From NCBI RefSeq assembly GCF_002020355.1, contig NZ_MPZV01000001.1:1364001-1428000 (forward strand): DNA of 64,000 nucleotides, given 5' to 3'. The notes below the pieces were generated by a model. It saw only the letters and a program-made list of their open reading frames with translations, was not told where the DNA came from and did no database searches. Position 1 is the stretch's first letter. Each line of letters begins with the position of its first letter. Shown here one piece after another: positions 34,157 through 42,793 of the stretch. This DNA is from Thioclava sediminum. GTDB taxonomy: Bacteria > Pseudomonadota > Alphaproteobacteria > Rhodobacterales > Rhodobacteraceae. Both the position numbers and the translations under genes were made by a program.

Positions 34157-35550
34157 GTGCGGCGGCGCTCCCGGATCAGGGCTTCAAGGTCTGCAAGGTC
34201 ATTCGGCACGCGGGTCACGCGCTCCTCGCGGGTGAACAGGTCCGCCATGCGCGGCGGCAGGTCGGGGCGGATGCCCGTCGCCTCTTCCACAGCATCGGGG
34301 AACTTGGCGGGATGCGCGGTGGCGAGCGTGATCATCGGCGTGGCCGGGTCACGCGCGACCGCCGTTTTGCCGACGTTCACGCCGACCGCCGAATGCGGGC
34401 AGAGCAGCTCGCCGGTTTCCTTCAGCGTGTCGCCGATCTCTTCCATCGTGCGCGCCTCGCCGACCGAGCCGCTGTCGTAGATATCGCGCAAGCTCCCGAT
34501 GGCGTTTTCGGAGACGGTGAAGGAGCCTTCGGTTTTCAGCTCGTCCATCAGCTTCTCGATCGCGGCCCCGTCCTTGCCATAGGCCCAGAACAGCGCGCGC
34601 TCAAAGTTCGAACTCACCTCGATATCCATCGACGGCGAGATCGAGGGTGTGACGCCCTGCTTGGTGTAATCGCCCTTCTCGAGGCAACGATGCAGAATGT
34701 CGTTCTGGTTCGTCGCGATCACCAGACGCTCGACCGGCAGGCCCATTTCCTTCGCAAGGAAGCCCGCAAAAATATCGCCGAAATTGCCGGTGGGCACGGT
34801 GAAGGAGACCTTGCGATGCGGCGCACCAAGCGCCACGGCCGAGGAGAAGAAATACACGATCTGCGCCAGCACGCGGGCGAAGTTGATCGAGTTCACGCCC
34901 GCCAGACCGACCTCATCGCGGAAGTCAAAGTCGTTGAACATGTCCTTCAACTTGCCCTGGCAATCGTCGAAATCACCATCGAGCGCGAGCGCGTGGACAT
35001 TGCTCTCGATGGGCGTCGTCATCTGGCGGCGCTGCACTTCGGACACCCGGCCATGCGGGAAGAGGATGAACACGTCGACATTGTCGAGCCCGCGGAACGC
35101 CTCGATCGCCGCCGAGCCGGTATCGCCCGAGGTGGCACCCACGATGGTGATCTTCTTGTTGCGCTTTTGCAGTTCGATCTGGAAGAGCTGCCCGATCACC
35201 TGCATCGCGAAATCCTTGAACGCGAGCGTGGGGCCGTGGAACAGCTCCAGCAGGAAATGGTTCGGCGCCAGCTGCACCATCGGCGCGCGGGCGACATGGC
35301 CAAAGCCGGAATAGGCACGCGTGATGGCGCCGCGCAGTTCCTCGTCCGAGAAAGTCTCGGAGACGAAGGGCTTCATCACACGGAAAGCCACCTCTTCGTA
35401 GGGCTGCCCTGCGAGCGCTGCGATCTCATCGGCGGAGAACTGCGGCACGGTCTCAGGCACGTAAAGCCCGCCGTCACGGGCAAGCCCCGTCAGCATCGCA
35501 TCGCCGAAATTCAGAACCGGGGCTTTGCCCCGAGTGGAAACATAACGCAT
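34153..35550 (-). CDS. thrC: Threonine synthase
   Basis: The protein has 465 residues from the ATG at 35550 (MRYVSTRGKAPVLNFGDAML), with GAGGATTGACG upstream. The PLP lysine lies in 'GPTLAFKDFAMQVIGQLFQI', the phosphate loop in 'VGATSGDTGSAAIEAFRG', and 'FTVPTGNFGDIFAGFLAKEM' is conserved. It converts O-phosphohomoserine to threonine, ending the pathway begun by lysC. It starts nine bases after surf1, so it is transcribed with the cytochrome oxidase genes, an unexpected but apparently conserved arrangement. Confidence 0.96.
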   Translation of the reverse strand: MRYVSTRGKAPVLNFGDAMLTGLARDGGLYVPETVPQFSADEIAALAGQPYEEVAFRVMKPFVSETFSDEELRGAITRAYSGFGHVARAPMVQLAPNHFLLELFHGPTLAFKDFAMQVIGQLFQIELQKRNKKITIVGATSGDTGSAAIEAFRGLDNVDVFILFPHGRVSEVQRRQMTTPIESNVHALALDGDFDDCQGKLKDMFNDFDFRDEVGLAGVNSINFARVLAQIVYFFSSAVALGAPHRKVSFTVPTGNFGDIFAGFLAKEMGLPVERLVIATNQNDILHRCLEKGDYTKQGVTPSISPSMDIEVSSNFERALFWAYGKDGAAIEKLMDELKTEGSFTVSENAIGSLRDIYDSGSVGEARTMEEIGDTLKETGELLCPHSAVGVNVGKTAVARDPATPMITLATAHPAKFPDAVEEATGIRPDLPPRMADLFTREERVTRVPNDLADLEALIRERRRT

Positions 35551-35559
35551 CGTCAATCC

Positions 35560-36237
35560 TCAGGCCTGTTGCCGCCTGATACGCCAGAGAAGAAAGATTG
35601 TCATCCCAGCCCAGACGATTGCGAGCAAAAACCAGGTGATCGCGTAACCGAGGTGGTCATTCGGGATGCCGGTGATGGTGACGGGGACCGGCGTTATGCC
35701 CTGCGCGGCGCCCTGAACGGTGCGGGCGACAATCAGGATCGGCTCGGTGCCGAGCTTCGCAGCCATCGCGGGCACGTCGCGGGCAAACCAGATGCCGGTC
35801 TTGGCGTCGGGCTCGGGGGTATAGCTGTCGGTCTCTTCGGGCCAATGGAGGTTGCCGGTGACGCTGAGCGCCGTGGCGGGGCGGTCGGTGCCCTTTTCGC
35901 CCTCGGGGATGAAGCCGCGATCGAGCAGGATCTTGCGGCCCTGATCGGTCTCGAAAGCGTCGATGACCCGGTAGCCCGCGCCGACGCCCTTCTGGCCCGA
36001 AAGCACGAGGATCTCCTGCCCCGTCGTGCGCCCGCTTACCGTGACGGGTTCGTATTTCAGAGGCTTGGTGTCGGTGCCCTTGGTCGGCAGCGCCTGCGGC
36101 TGACCTTCGATCTTGGCGGAAATCTCGGCCAGCATCGCCTCTTTCCAGCCAAGGCGCTGCACCTGCCAGATGCCGAGCGAGATCAGGATCGCGCAGCCGA
36201 CGACGCCCAGCAGCAGCGGAAAGATGTAGCGTTTCAT
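35560..36237 (-). CDS. SURF1 family cytochrome oxidase biogenesis protein
   Basis: The product has 225 residues from the ATG at 36237 (MKRYIFPLLLGVVGCAILIS), GGAGG being four to five bases upstream; a TTG one codon earlier is less likely. The two-membrane-segment plan is an N-terminal anchor with 'ISLGIWQVQRLGWKEAML', a periplasmic domain with 'ILLDRGFIPEGEKG', and a C-terminal 'NDHLGYAITWFLLAIVWAGM'. SURF1 aids haem a insertion into subunit I. Located right after ctaE in the cox operon. Confidence 0.93.
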   Translation of the reverse strand: MKRYIFPLLLGVVGCAILISLGIWQVQRLGWKEAMLAEISAKIEGQPQALPTKGTDTKPLKYEPVTVSGRTTGQEILVLSGQKGVGAGYRVIDAFETDQGRKILLDRGFIPEGEKGTDRPATALSVTGNLHWPEETDSYTPEPDAKTGIWFARDVPAMAAKLGTEPILIVARTVQGAAQGITPVPVTITGIPNDHLGYAITWFLLAIVWAGMTIFLLWRIRRQQA

Positions 36238-36312
36238 CAAGCCTCCAACAAAGCGGCGCGAGGGTCGCCCCCCGCGCCGATCTGCGCTTTTGCGTGTGAT
36301 GGCCGGGGGCGC

Positions 36313-37116
36313 TTACGCGCTGCCCCAGATATAAATCGACGCGAACAGGAAGAGCCAGACCACATCGACGAAGTGCCAGTACCAGGCGGCGGCCTCGAAG
36401 CCGACGTGCTCGTTCTGGGTCATCTGGCCTTTGACGATGCGGATCAGGCAGACCAGCAGGAAGATCGTCCCGATGATCACGTGCGCCCCGTGGAAGCCCG
36501 TCGCCATGAAGAAGTTGGCACCGTAGATATTGCCCGCCAGACCGAAGGCCGCGTGGCTGTACTCGTAGGCCTGCAGGACCGTGAAGGACGCGCCGAGGAT
36601 CACCGTCAGGATCAGGCCCTGCTTGACCTGGCTGCGGTCGTTTTCATGCACCAGCGCGTGGTGAGCCCAGGTGAGCGTCACACCCGACAGGAGCAGGATC
36701 ACGGTGTTGATCAGCGGCAGGTGCCACGGATCGAAGGTCACGATGCCTTCGGGCGGCCAGACGCCGTCCTGAATGGGGCTCATCGGGCCCATCGGGTACA
36801 TGGCGTGCTTGAAGAAGCTCCAGAACCAGGCCGCGAAGAACATCACTTCGGACATGATGAACAGGATGAAGCCATAGCGCAGGCCGATCCGCACCACCGG
36901 GGTGTGATCGCCCACTTCGCCCTCGTGGACTACGTCCGACCACCAGCCATACATGGTGTAGAGCACCACGAGCAGGCCGCCGAAGAAGACGTAATGGGTA
37001 ATGCTCTGCATCCAGAGCACCGCCCCGAAGAGCATGATGAAGCCGCCCACTGCCCCGAGGAGGGGCCAGATCGAGGGCGGTAGGATGTGGTAGTCGTGGT
37101 TCTTTGCGTGGGCCAT
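36313..37116 (-). CDS. ctaE: Cytochrome c oxidase subunit III
   Basis: This 267-residue, seven-helix membrane protein opens '[20 protein letters not shown]'. '[19 protein letters not shown]', with the conserved Glu, 'THHALVHEN'-like segment '[18 protein letters not shown]' and '[20 protein letters not shown]' are family blocks. It completes with '[20 protein letters not shown]'. It stabilises the aa3 oxidase core and proton uptake. Downstream of ctaG by 17 bases. Subunit I (ctaD) is not in the window. Confidence 0.97.
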   Translation of the reverse strand: MAHAKNHDYHILPPSIWPLLGAVGGFIMLFGAVLWMQSITHYVFFGGLLVVLYTMYGWWSDVVHEGEVGDHTPVVRIGLRYGFILFIMSEVMFFAAWFWSFFKHAMYPMGPMSPIQDGVWPPEGIVTFDPWHLPLINTVILLLSGVTLTWAHHALVHENDRSQVKQGLILTVILGASFTVLQAYEYSHAAFGLAGNIYGANFFMATGFHGAHVIIGTIFLLVCLIRIVKGQMTQNEHVGFEAAAWYWHFVDVVWLFLFASIYIWGSA

Positions 37117-37133
37117 GCGTCTCCCTCCGATGG

Positions 37134-37727
37134 CTAGTTGACCGTCTCCGTCTCCCTTTGACGGACCGAGGCAGTTTCCTCCGGCTCGGGAAGGTCGGTT
37201 TCATAGAAAGTATAGCTCAACGTGATCGCGTGAATCCGCTTCGCATCGGCATCCTCGACAATGTCGGGATCGACGAAGAAGCTCACCGGCATCTGCACCC
37301 TCTCCCCGGGTTGCAGCACCTGTTCGGTGAAGCAGAAACACTGGATCTTGTCGAAATAGTAGCCAGCCACGTCGGGCGAGACATTGTAGCTCGCCGTCCC
37401 CGCGATCGGATGATCGGTCGGGTTGTAGGCCTCGTAGAAGGCGAGCCCGTTCTGCCCGATCTTCAGTTTCATCTCGGTCTGGACCGGCTTGAACTCCCAC
37501 GGCATGCCGCGCGCGACATTCGCGTCGAAACGCACGAGGATCTCGCGGTCGAGCACTTTGTCGGGCAGCACCTCGGCGGTGTTGGTCGTGCCGCCATAGC
37601 CGGTGGTCTTGCAGAACCAGTTGTAGAACGGCACTGCAGCCCAGGCCCCTGCCCCCATCACGACGATCACCGCGAGCAGCGAGAGCAGCACGCGCGTGTT
37701 CGACCGATCTGCGGGGCGTTGGGTCAT
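37134..37727 (-). CDS. ctaG: Cytochrome c oxidase assembly protein, copper chaperone
   Basis: This 197-residue Cox11-type protein delivers copper to the CuB site of subunit I. It has an N-terminal membrane anchor ('[20 protein letters not shown]') with '[15 protein letters not shown]', then a periplasmic immunoglobulin-like domain with the copper motif '[16 protein letters not shown]' (CFCF). The ATG overlaps the stop of the upstream small ORF as ATGA. Length is normal. Confidence 0.96.
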   Translation of the reverse strand: MTQRPADRSNTRVLLSLLAVIVVMGAGAWAAVPFYNWFCKTTGYGGTTNTAEVLPDKVLDREILVRFDANVARGMPWEFKPVQTEMKLKIGQNGLAFYEAYNPTDHPIAGTASYNVSPDVAGYYFDKIQCFCFTEQVLQPGERVQMPVSFFVDPDIVEDADAKRIHAITLSYTFYETDLPEPEETASVRQRETETVN

Positions 37728-37918
37728 TGCGAAGCCCCTTCCGCCGGCAGCACGGAGGCGCGCGGCTGGTGATCGTAGGCTTCCATTTTCGAGCCGTTCT
37801 CGACCTTGACCACGGTCAGACCGAAGACGATTGCGACGAACCCGAGAAGAACCGCGCCCAGCCCCGCATTGCGCGAGAACCGACGGATATGAAGATCACT
37901 GTCCCGGGTGATTGCCAT
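37724..37918 (-). CDS. Small single-span membrane protein in the cox operon (CoxF-like position)
   Basis: This 64-residue protein has a polar N-terminus ([19 protein letters not shown]), one membrane span '[20 protein letters not shown]' and a periplasmic Pro-containing tail. It sits between ctaB and ctaG, three bases after ctaB and overlapping ctaG by four bases, so expression is tightly coupled to oxidase assembly. A short membrane ORF (CoxF) occupies this place in some alphaproteobacterial cox operons. Homology could not be tested, so the name is not transferred. Confidence 0.75.
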   Translation of the reverse strand: MAITRDSDLHIRRFSRNAGLGAVLLGFVAIVFGLTVVKVENGSKMEAYDHQPRASVLPAEGASQ

Positions 37919-37921
37919 CGC

Positions 37922-38857
37922 TTACCAGACTCCCAAACCGATATAGCTCAGCCCCGCTTCGGCCAGCAAAGCCGCGAAATGCGCGAAGAGGTAGATGAGC
38001 GAGAAATAGAAGAAGCGCTTCTCGACCGCGTATTTGTCGGCCTCCGCCTGCGCTTCGGTGCGGGCGTGGATCTCGATCGCGCCCTTGATGAAGAGCGCAT
38101 TCATGATCAGCGCCGTCGCGAAATAGACCGGGCCGCCGATCGAGGTGAAACCCGTGCCGACCGCGATGGGGGCGAGGATGAAAGCGTAGAACAGGATGTT
38201 CTTGCGCGTCACCACCCGACCGTGGGTCGAGGTCAGCATCGGCACTTTCGCCTCGTCGTAATCGGCCTTCATGAACAGCGCGAGCGACCAGAAATGCGGC
38301 GGCGTCCAGAGGAAGACCAGTAGGAACATCGCCACGGATTCGATCGAGATGCCACCCGTCGACACGGCCCAGCCGATCATCGGAGGGAAGGCGCCCGCCG
38401 CGCCGCCGATCACGATGTTCTGCGGCGTCGCCCGCTTGAGCCACATCGTGTAGACGACGACGTAGAAGAAGATGGTGAAGGCGAGGAACAGGCCCGAGAA
38501 GATATTCGTGGCCAGCGCCAGCATCACGCAGGAGATACCCGACAGCGCGAGGCCGAAGCCCAGCGCCTCGCGCTCCGAGATGCGGCCCGCCGGGATCGGA
38601 CGGTTCCGGGTGCGGCGCATGATGCGGTCGATATCCGCGTCATACCACATGTTCAGCGCGCCCGAGGCACCGCCGCCCAGCGCGATGAACAGGATCGCGA
38701 CGAAGCCAACGAAGGGATGCACCGGATTCGGCGCAACCACGAGGCCGACGAAGGCGGTGAAGACCACCAGCGACATCACGCGCGGCTTCAGAAGCGCGAT
38801 GTAGTCGCCGAACCGCGCCTCGTTGTCCTGTTGGCGGATATAGCTGATGTCACTCAT
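37922..38857 (-). CDS. ctaB: Protoheme IX farnesyltransferase
   Basis: This 311-residue UbiA-superfamily prenyltransferase makes haem o from haem b for haem-copper oxidases. 'DYIALLKPRVMSLVVFTAFV' opens the family pattern. The Asp-rich prenyl-diphosphate motif is 'NMWYDADIDRIMRRTRNRPI', and the second motif is 'FLLVFLWTPPHFWSLALFMK' with 'DYDEAKVPML'. About nine membrane segments. It lies 34 bases after ctaC. Confidence 0.97.
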   Translation of the reverse strand: MSDISYIRQQDNEARFGDYIALLKPRVMSLVVFTAFVGLVVAPNPVHPFVGFVAILFIALGGGASGALNMWYDADIDRIMRRTRNRPIPAGRISEREALGFGLALSGISCVMLALATNIFSGLFLAFTIFFYVVVYTMWLKRATPQNIVIGGAAGAFPPMIGWAVSTGGISIESVAMFLLVFLWTPPHFWSLALFMKADYDEAKVPMLTSTHGRVVTRKNILFYAFILAPIAVGTGFTSIGGPVYFATALIMNALFIKGAIEIHARTEAQAEADKYAVEKRFFYFSLIYLFAHFAALLAEAGLSYIGLGVW

Positions 38858-38891
38858 GAAAGCGTCCCTCGGGTGTTATCGCACAATGAAT

Positions 38892-39779
38892 TCAGTTCTG
38901 TGCGACCCGAACCGCGCCATCCGTCTCGACCGAGGCGAAGTCATTCTTCGCACGCTCAAGCCAGTTAGCGTAAACTTCCGGTGAGACAACTTTGACCACG
39001 ATGGGCATGTAAGCGTGGTTGGTGCCGCAAAGCTCCGAACACTGGCCGAAATACACACCTTCTTGATCGGCCTTAAACCACAATTGCGCGATCCGGCCCG
39101 GCACGGCGTCCTGCTTCACGGCGAAGGCCGGCACGGTCCAGCTGTGAATCACGTCCGCGCCAGTGACTTGCACGACGATCGTCTTGCCCGCGGGCACCAC
39201 CATCGCGTTGTCGGCGGCCAGCAGATATTCGTCGGGCGCATAGCCATGATCTGCAAGCTCGTCTTTCGCCAACATCAGCGAATCGAACGCCACGCCCTCA
39301 TCGGGGTATTCGTAGCCCCAGTACCACTGGTAGCCGGTCACCTTCACGGTGATGTCACCTTCCGGGATTTCCTGCTGATTCCACAGCGCGGGCAGCGAGA
39401 AGGCCCCGATCGCCACGAGAATCACGATCGGCACAAAGGTCCAGGTGATCTCGAGCGGCGTGTTATGGGTGAAGCTGCGCGGCGTCGGATTGGCGCGGCT
39501 GTTGAAGCGCAGGATCGCGTAGATGATCAGCGCGAACACGAAAACGCAGATCGCGGCGATGATCACCAGCAGCATATGGTCGAGCCATTGCTGATCTTCC
39601 GCGAGGTTCGAGGACGCGGGCTGGAACCCCGTGCCGCCCAGATGCGGCTTACCGATCACCGGCAGCCCCTTGATCATGTCCTGAGCCGAGGCCTGCCCGG
39701 CGACGAGCGTCAACATAACAGCCGACGTGACAGCGGCCGCGATGCCGCGGCCCTTGCTTGCAAAGCGCATAAGTCCCAT
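38892..39779 (-). CDS. ctaC: Cytochrome c oxidase subunit II
   Basis: The product has 295 residues, with a signal peptide ending near residue 32 (GQASA), two membrane helices and a periplasmic CuA domain. The CuA ligands are in '[18 protein letters not shown]' (Cys, Glu, Cys, His, Met) plus an upstream His in '[13 protein letters not shown]'. 'DGVAFDS'-type aromatic region '[16 protein letters not shown]' is the electron-entry patch. It heads the ctaC-ctaB-ORF-ctaG-ctaE-surf1 operon. Start is ATG at 39779 or, less likely, 39770. Divergent from tldD. Confidence 0.96.
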   Translation of the reverse strand: MGLMRFASKGRGIAAAVTSAVMLTLVAGQASAQDMIKGLPVIGKPHLGGTGFQPASSNLAEDQQWLDHMLLVIIAAICVFVFALIIYAILRFNSRANPTPRSFTHNTPLEITWTFVPIVILVAIGAFSLPALWNQQEIPEGDITVKVTGYQWYWGYEYPDEGVAFDSLMLAKDELADHGYAPDEYLLAADNAMVVPAGKTIVVQVTGADVIHSWTVPAFAVKQDAVPGRIAQLWFKADQEGVYFGQCSELCGTNHAYMPIVVKVVSPEVYANWLERAKNDFASVETDGAVRVAQN

Positions 39780-39938
39780 GTCTCCCTTTTGGCGGCGTTT
39801 CTCCCTGCCGCCCGACGGCGTTCGGATCTCCCAAACCGTTCACCGTTGCGTGTTCTCACTTTAAAATCATATTGGGAGGGTGGCGCAAGCAAAAGCTGCG
39901 ACATTTTGTCAAAATTGATCGCCTTAGCAGGAGTCCAG

Positions 39939-41363
39939 ATGACCAAGCCCGACCGTTTCGCCCCTTTCGAGGACAAGCTCGACCAGGATCGCGCGCTGCA
40001 TCTGCTGCGTGAAGCGACCGCAGGGGCCGAGGATGGCGAGCTGTTTCTCGAACAGCGCCGGTCCGAGGCGCTGGTCTTCGATGACGGGCGCGTCAAGACC
40101 GCCTCTTACGATGCCTCCGAAGGATTCGGCCTGCGCGCGGTGAAGGGCGATGTGGCGGGCTATGCCCATTCGACCGAGATTTCCGAAGCCGCGCTGAAGC
40201 GGGCGACAGAGACCGCGCGCCTCGCCGTGGGCGATGGCGGCGGCACGATGGCGCCCCCGCCCAAGGGCACGAATTTGCATCTTTATAGTGATACCGATCC
40301 CGTCTCGGACACGCCCTTCGCCGCGAAGATCGACATCCTGCGCGAGATCGACGCGTTTGCCCGCGACCTCGACCCGCGCGTCGTGCAGGTCTCGGCCTCG
40401 ATGGCCGCCAGCCTACAGGAAGTGTTCATCCTGCGCCCCGAGGGTGGGCTGGTCTCGGATATCCGCCCGATGGCGCGGATCAACATCTCGGTCATCGTGG
40501 AAGAGAACGGACGCCGCGAATCCGGCGGCCATGGCGGCGGCGGGCGGTTCGGCCTGTCGGGCCTGATCGAGCCCGCGCATTGGCAGCCGGTCGCGCGCGA
40601 GGCGCTGCGCATCGCGCTGGTGAACCTGCGCGCCGAACCCGCGCCTGCCGGCGTGATGGATGTGGTGCTTGGGCCGGGCTGGCCGGGCGTGCTGCTGCAC
40701 GAAGCGGTTGGCCACGGGCTGGAAGGCGATTTCAACCGCAAGAAATCGTCTGCCTTTGCCGGGCTGATGGGTCAGCAGGTGGCGGCGAAAGGCGTTACCG
40801 TGCTCGACGACGGCACTATCCCCGACCGGCGCGGCTCGATCACGATCGACGACGAGGGCACCCCCTCGGGCAAGAACGTGTTGATCGAGGATGGCGTGCT
40901 CGTGGGCTACATGCAGGACCGCCAGAACGCCCGCCTGATGGGCGTGGAGGCCACCGGCAACGGGCGGCGCGAGAGCTTTGCTCATGCCCCGATGCCGCGG
41001 ATGACCAACACCTACATGCTGGGCGGCGATGCCGATCCGGGCGAGATTCTCGCCGATTTGAAGGACGGCATCTATGCAGTCGGCTTCGGCGGCGGTCAGG
41101 TCGACATCACCAATGGCAAATTCGTTTTCAATTGCACCGAAGCTTATCGCGTGAAGAACGGCGTCGTCGGCGCGCCGGTGCGCGGGGCGACCCTGATCGG
41201 CGACGGGCCGACCGCGATGCAGCATATCCGCGCCATCGGCAACGATCTCGCGCTGGATCCCGGCATCGGCAATTGCGGCAAGGCGGGCCAATGGGTGCCG
41301 GTGGGCGTCGGCCAACCGACCCTGATGATCGGCGGGCTGACCGTGGGCGGCTCGGCCGCGTAA
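39939..41363 (+). CDS. tldD: TldD metalloprotease subunit
   Basis: The protein has 474 residues from the ATG at 39939 (MTKPDRFAPFEDKLDQDRAL) with CAGGAGTCCAG upstream. The zinc motif HEAVGH (HExxxH) is at about residues 254-259 within 'PGWPGVLLHEAVGHGLEGDF'. 'MPRMTNTYMLGGDADPGEIL' and 'IGNCGKAGQWVPVGVGQPTL' are conserved C-terminal blocks. TldD works with TldE/PmbA as a peptidase that processes modified peptides such as microcins and degrades antitoxins. tldE is not in the window. The divergent neighbour is ctaC. Confidence 0.96.
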   Translation: MTKPDRFAPFEDKLDQDRALHLLREATAGAEDGELFLEQRRSEALVFDDGRVKTASYDASEGFGLRAVKGDVAGYAHSTEISEAALKRATETARLAVGDGGGTMAPPPKGTNLHLYSDTDPVSDTPFAAKIDILREIDAFARDLDPRVVQVSASMAASLQEVFILRPEGGLVSDIRPMARINISVIVEENGRRESGGHGGGGRFGLSGLIEPAHWQPVAREALRIALVNLRAEPAPAGVMDVVLGPGWPGVLLHEAVGHGLEGDFNRKKSSAFAGLMGQQVAAKGVTVLDDGTIPDRRGSITIDDEGTPSGKNVLIEDGVLVGYMQDRQNARLMGVEATGNGRRESFAHAPMPRMTNTYMLGGDADPGEILADLKDGIYAVGFGGGQVDITNGKFVFNCTEAYRVKNGVVGAPVRGATLIGDGPTAMQHIRAIGNDLALDPGIGNCGKAGQWVPVGVGQPTLMIGGLTVGGSAA

Positions 41364-41379
41364 ACGTTTCGCCGACGGG

Positions 41380-41414
41380 CGTGGGGGAGATGATCCGGCG
41401 AGGTCTCCCCCGCG
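41380..41414 (+). terminator. Hairpin downstream of tldD
   Basis: CGTGGGGGAGA (41380-41390) pairs with TCTCCCCCGCG (41404-41414) over 11 pairs with one G-U, loop of 13 bases, 17 bases after the tldD stop. No T-run follows. Confidence 0.5.
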
Positions 41415-41478
41415 GCCCCAAGCTGCAAATCGGTAGCGCCAAAAAAATCTGCAACCAAAACGTGAAAAATTTATTCCA

Positions 41479-41498
41479 AACCCGTCGCGATACGGGTT
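41479..41498. promoter_or_regulatory. AACCCGT-N6-ACGGGTT inverted repeat upstream of dprA
   Basis: Perfect 7-bp arms lie 62 bases before the dprA ATG in an AT-rich stretch of otherwise GC-rich DNA. It could be an operator or a leader hairpin next to the CtrA-like box at 41502-41516. Confidence 0.4.
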
Positions 41499-41501
41499 TT
41501 G

Positions 41502-41516
41502 GTAACGAGTTATTAA
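41502..41516. promoter_or_regulatory. CtrA-like box upstream of dprA
   Basis: GTAA-CGAGTTA-TTAA matches the CtrA consensus TTAA-N7-TTAA at seven of eight positions with exact spacing, 45 bases before the dprA ATG. In Rhodobacter capsulatus dprA and other DNA-uptake genes needed for gene-transfer-agent reception are under CtrA control, which supports the reading. Binding is not shown. Confidence 0.5.
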
Positions 41517-41560
41517 GACTAACGCGGCAGAAAGGGTGAGCGATTGAGGCGGAGGGTCGG

Positions 41561-42691
41561 ATGGAAACAGATTTGTTTTCTTACCCCACCCCCTTCACCC
41601 CACCCACCACGGAAGAAGATGAACTGCCGGTTCTTCGCCTCATTCGTTCCCGACGTGTCGGACCCACAACCTTCCACAGATTGATCGGTGAACATGGCTC
41701 AGCGGCGGCAGCGCTCGCGGCCCTGCCTGAAGTCGCCCGCGCGGCGGGCGTCGCCGATTATACCCCCTGCCCCGAGAAACAGGCCCGCGCCGAGATCAAG
41801 GCGGGCAAGGCGGCCGGCGCTCGGCTGTTGATCCATGGCGGGCCGGGTTACCCCACTGCGCTTGCAGAGATCGACGACGCGCCGCCCGTGCTCTGGGCGC
41901 TCGGTCAGCTGGAATTGCTCACCCGCCCGATGATCGCACTGGTCGGCGCGCGCAATGCCTCTTCGCTGGGCCTGCGCATGGCGAAGCGGTTGAGCGAAGG
42001 TCTCGGAGAGGCGGGCATCTGCGTGGTCTCCGGACTGGCGCGCGGAATCGACGCCGCCGCCCATGAGGCCGCCCTGCCCACGGGGACAATCGCGGTGCAG
42101 GCGGGCGGCATCGATGTGATCTATCCGCAGGAGAATACGGCGCTCGCCCGGCAAATGGCCGAGACCGGACTGCGGCTGACCGAAGCCCCGCCCGGCACCC
42201 AGCCGCAGGCACGCCACTTCCCTGCGCGCAACCGGATCATCTCGGGGCTGAGCGCGGGCGTCGTCGTCGTCGAGGCGGCGCTGAAATCGGGCAGCCTGAT
42301 CACAGCGCGCGACGCGCTCGATCAGGGGCGGGAGGTGATGGCCGTGCCGGGCCATCCGATGGACGGGCGCGCGGGCGGCTGCAATTCGCTGATCCGCGAT
42401 GGGGCAACCTTGGTGCGCGGGTCCGAGGATGTGCTGGCCGCGCTGAACGCCCGCGCGGCGCCTCCCGCACCGCATCCTGCGCCGCCCCCTCCGCCAACGC
42501 GCCGCGCCGTGAAAAGCGGCGATCTCGGCGCGAAGATCCTCGAACGTCTCGGCCCCTCCCCCACCGCCGAGGACCAAGTGATCCGCGATCTCGACGTGCC
42601 TGCGGCGGCCTTCTCGCAAGCCCTCACCGCGCTCGAAATCGAGGGCCGGATAGAGCGGCATCGGGGCGGCCTGATCAGTCGTCCGCTCTAA
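41561..42691 (+). CDS. dprA: DNA-processing protein DprA
   Basis: This 376-residue protein has an N-terminal SAM-like region ('VLRLIRSRRVGPTTFHRLIG') followed by the Rossmann-like DprA core with 'ALVGARNASSLGLRMAKRL', 'VVSGLARGIDAAAHEAAL', 'FPARNRIISGLSAGVVVVEA' and 'VMAVPGHPMDGRAGGCNSLI'. After a Pro-rich linker a winged-helix DML1-like domain ends the protein ('LERLGPSPTAEDQVIRDL'). DprA protects incoming single-stranded DNA and loads RecA during transformation or GTA reception. It precedes topA. Confidence 0.95.
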   Translation: METDLFSYPTPFTPPTTEEDELPVLRLIRSRRVGPTTFHRLIGEHGSAAAALAALPEVARAAGVADYTPCPEKQARAEIKAGKAAGARLLIHGGPGYPTALAEIDDAPPVLWALGQLELLTRPMIALVGARNASSLGLRMAKRLSEGLGEAGICVVSGLARGIDAAAHEAALPTGTIAVQAGGIDVIYPQENTALARQMAETGLRLTEAPPGTQPQARHFPARNRIISGLSAGVVVVEAALKSGSLITARDALDQGREVMAVPGHPMDGRAGGCNSLIRDGATLVRGSEDVLAALNARAAPPAPHPAPPPPPTRRAVKSGDLGAKILERLGPSPTAEDQVIRDLDVPAAAFSQALTALEIEGRIERHRGGLISRPL

Positions 42692-42793
42692 GGGGGAAGG
42701 GATTACCTCAGGGTCAGGACGCATTGACAATTCGCCCCAAACGCCCACATGTTCCGCGCCCAGACCCTTTTTGCACTGAATAGTGAGGACCTT

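Noticed and set aside
34312-37083. A 923-codon open frame on the + strand
   Set aside because: It is antisense to thrC, surf1 and ctaE, is rich in Arg/His/Asp with no membrane or domain pattern, and is a GC-rich shadow of the real genes.
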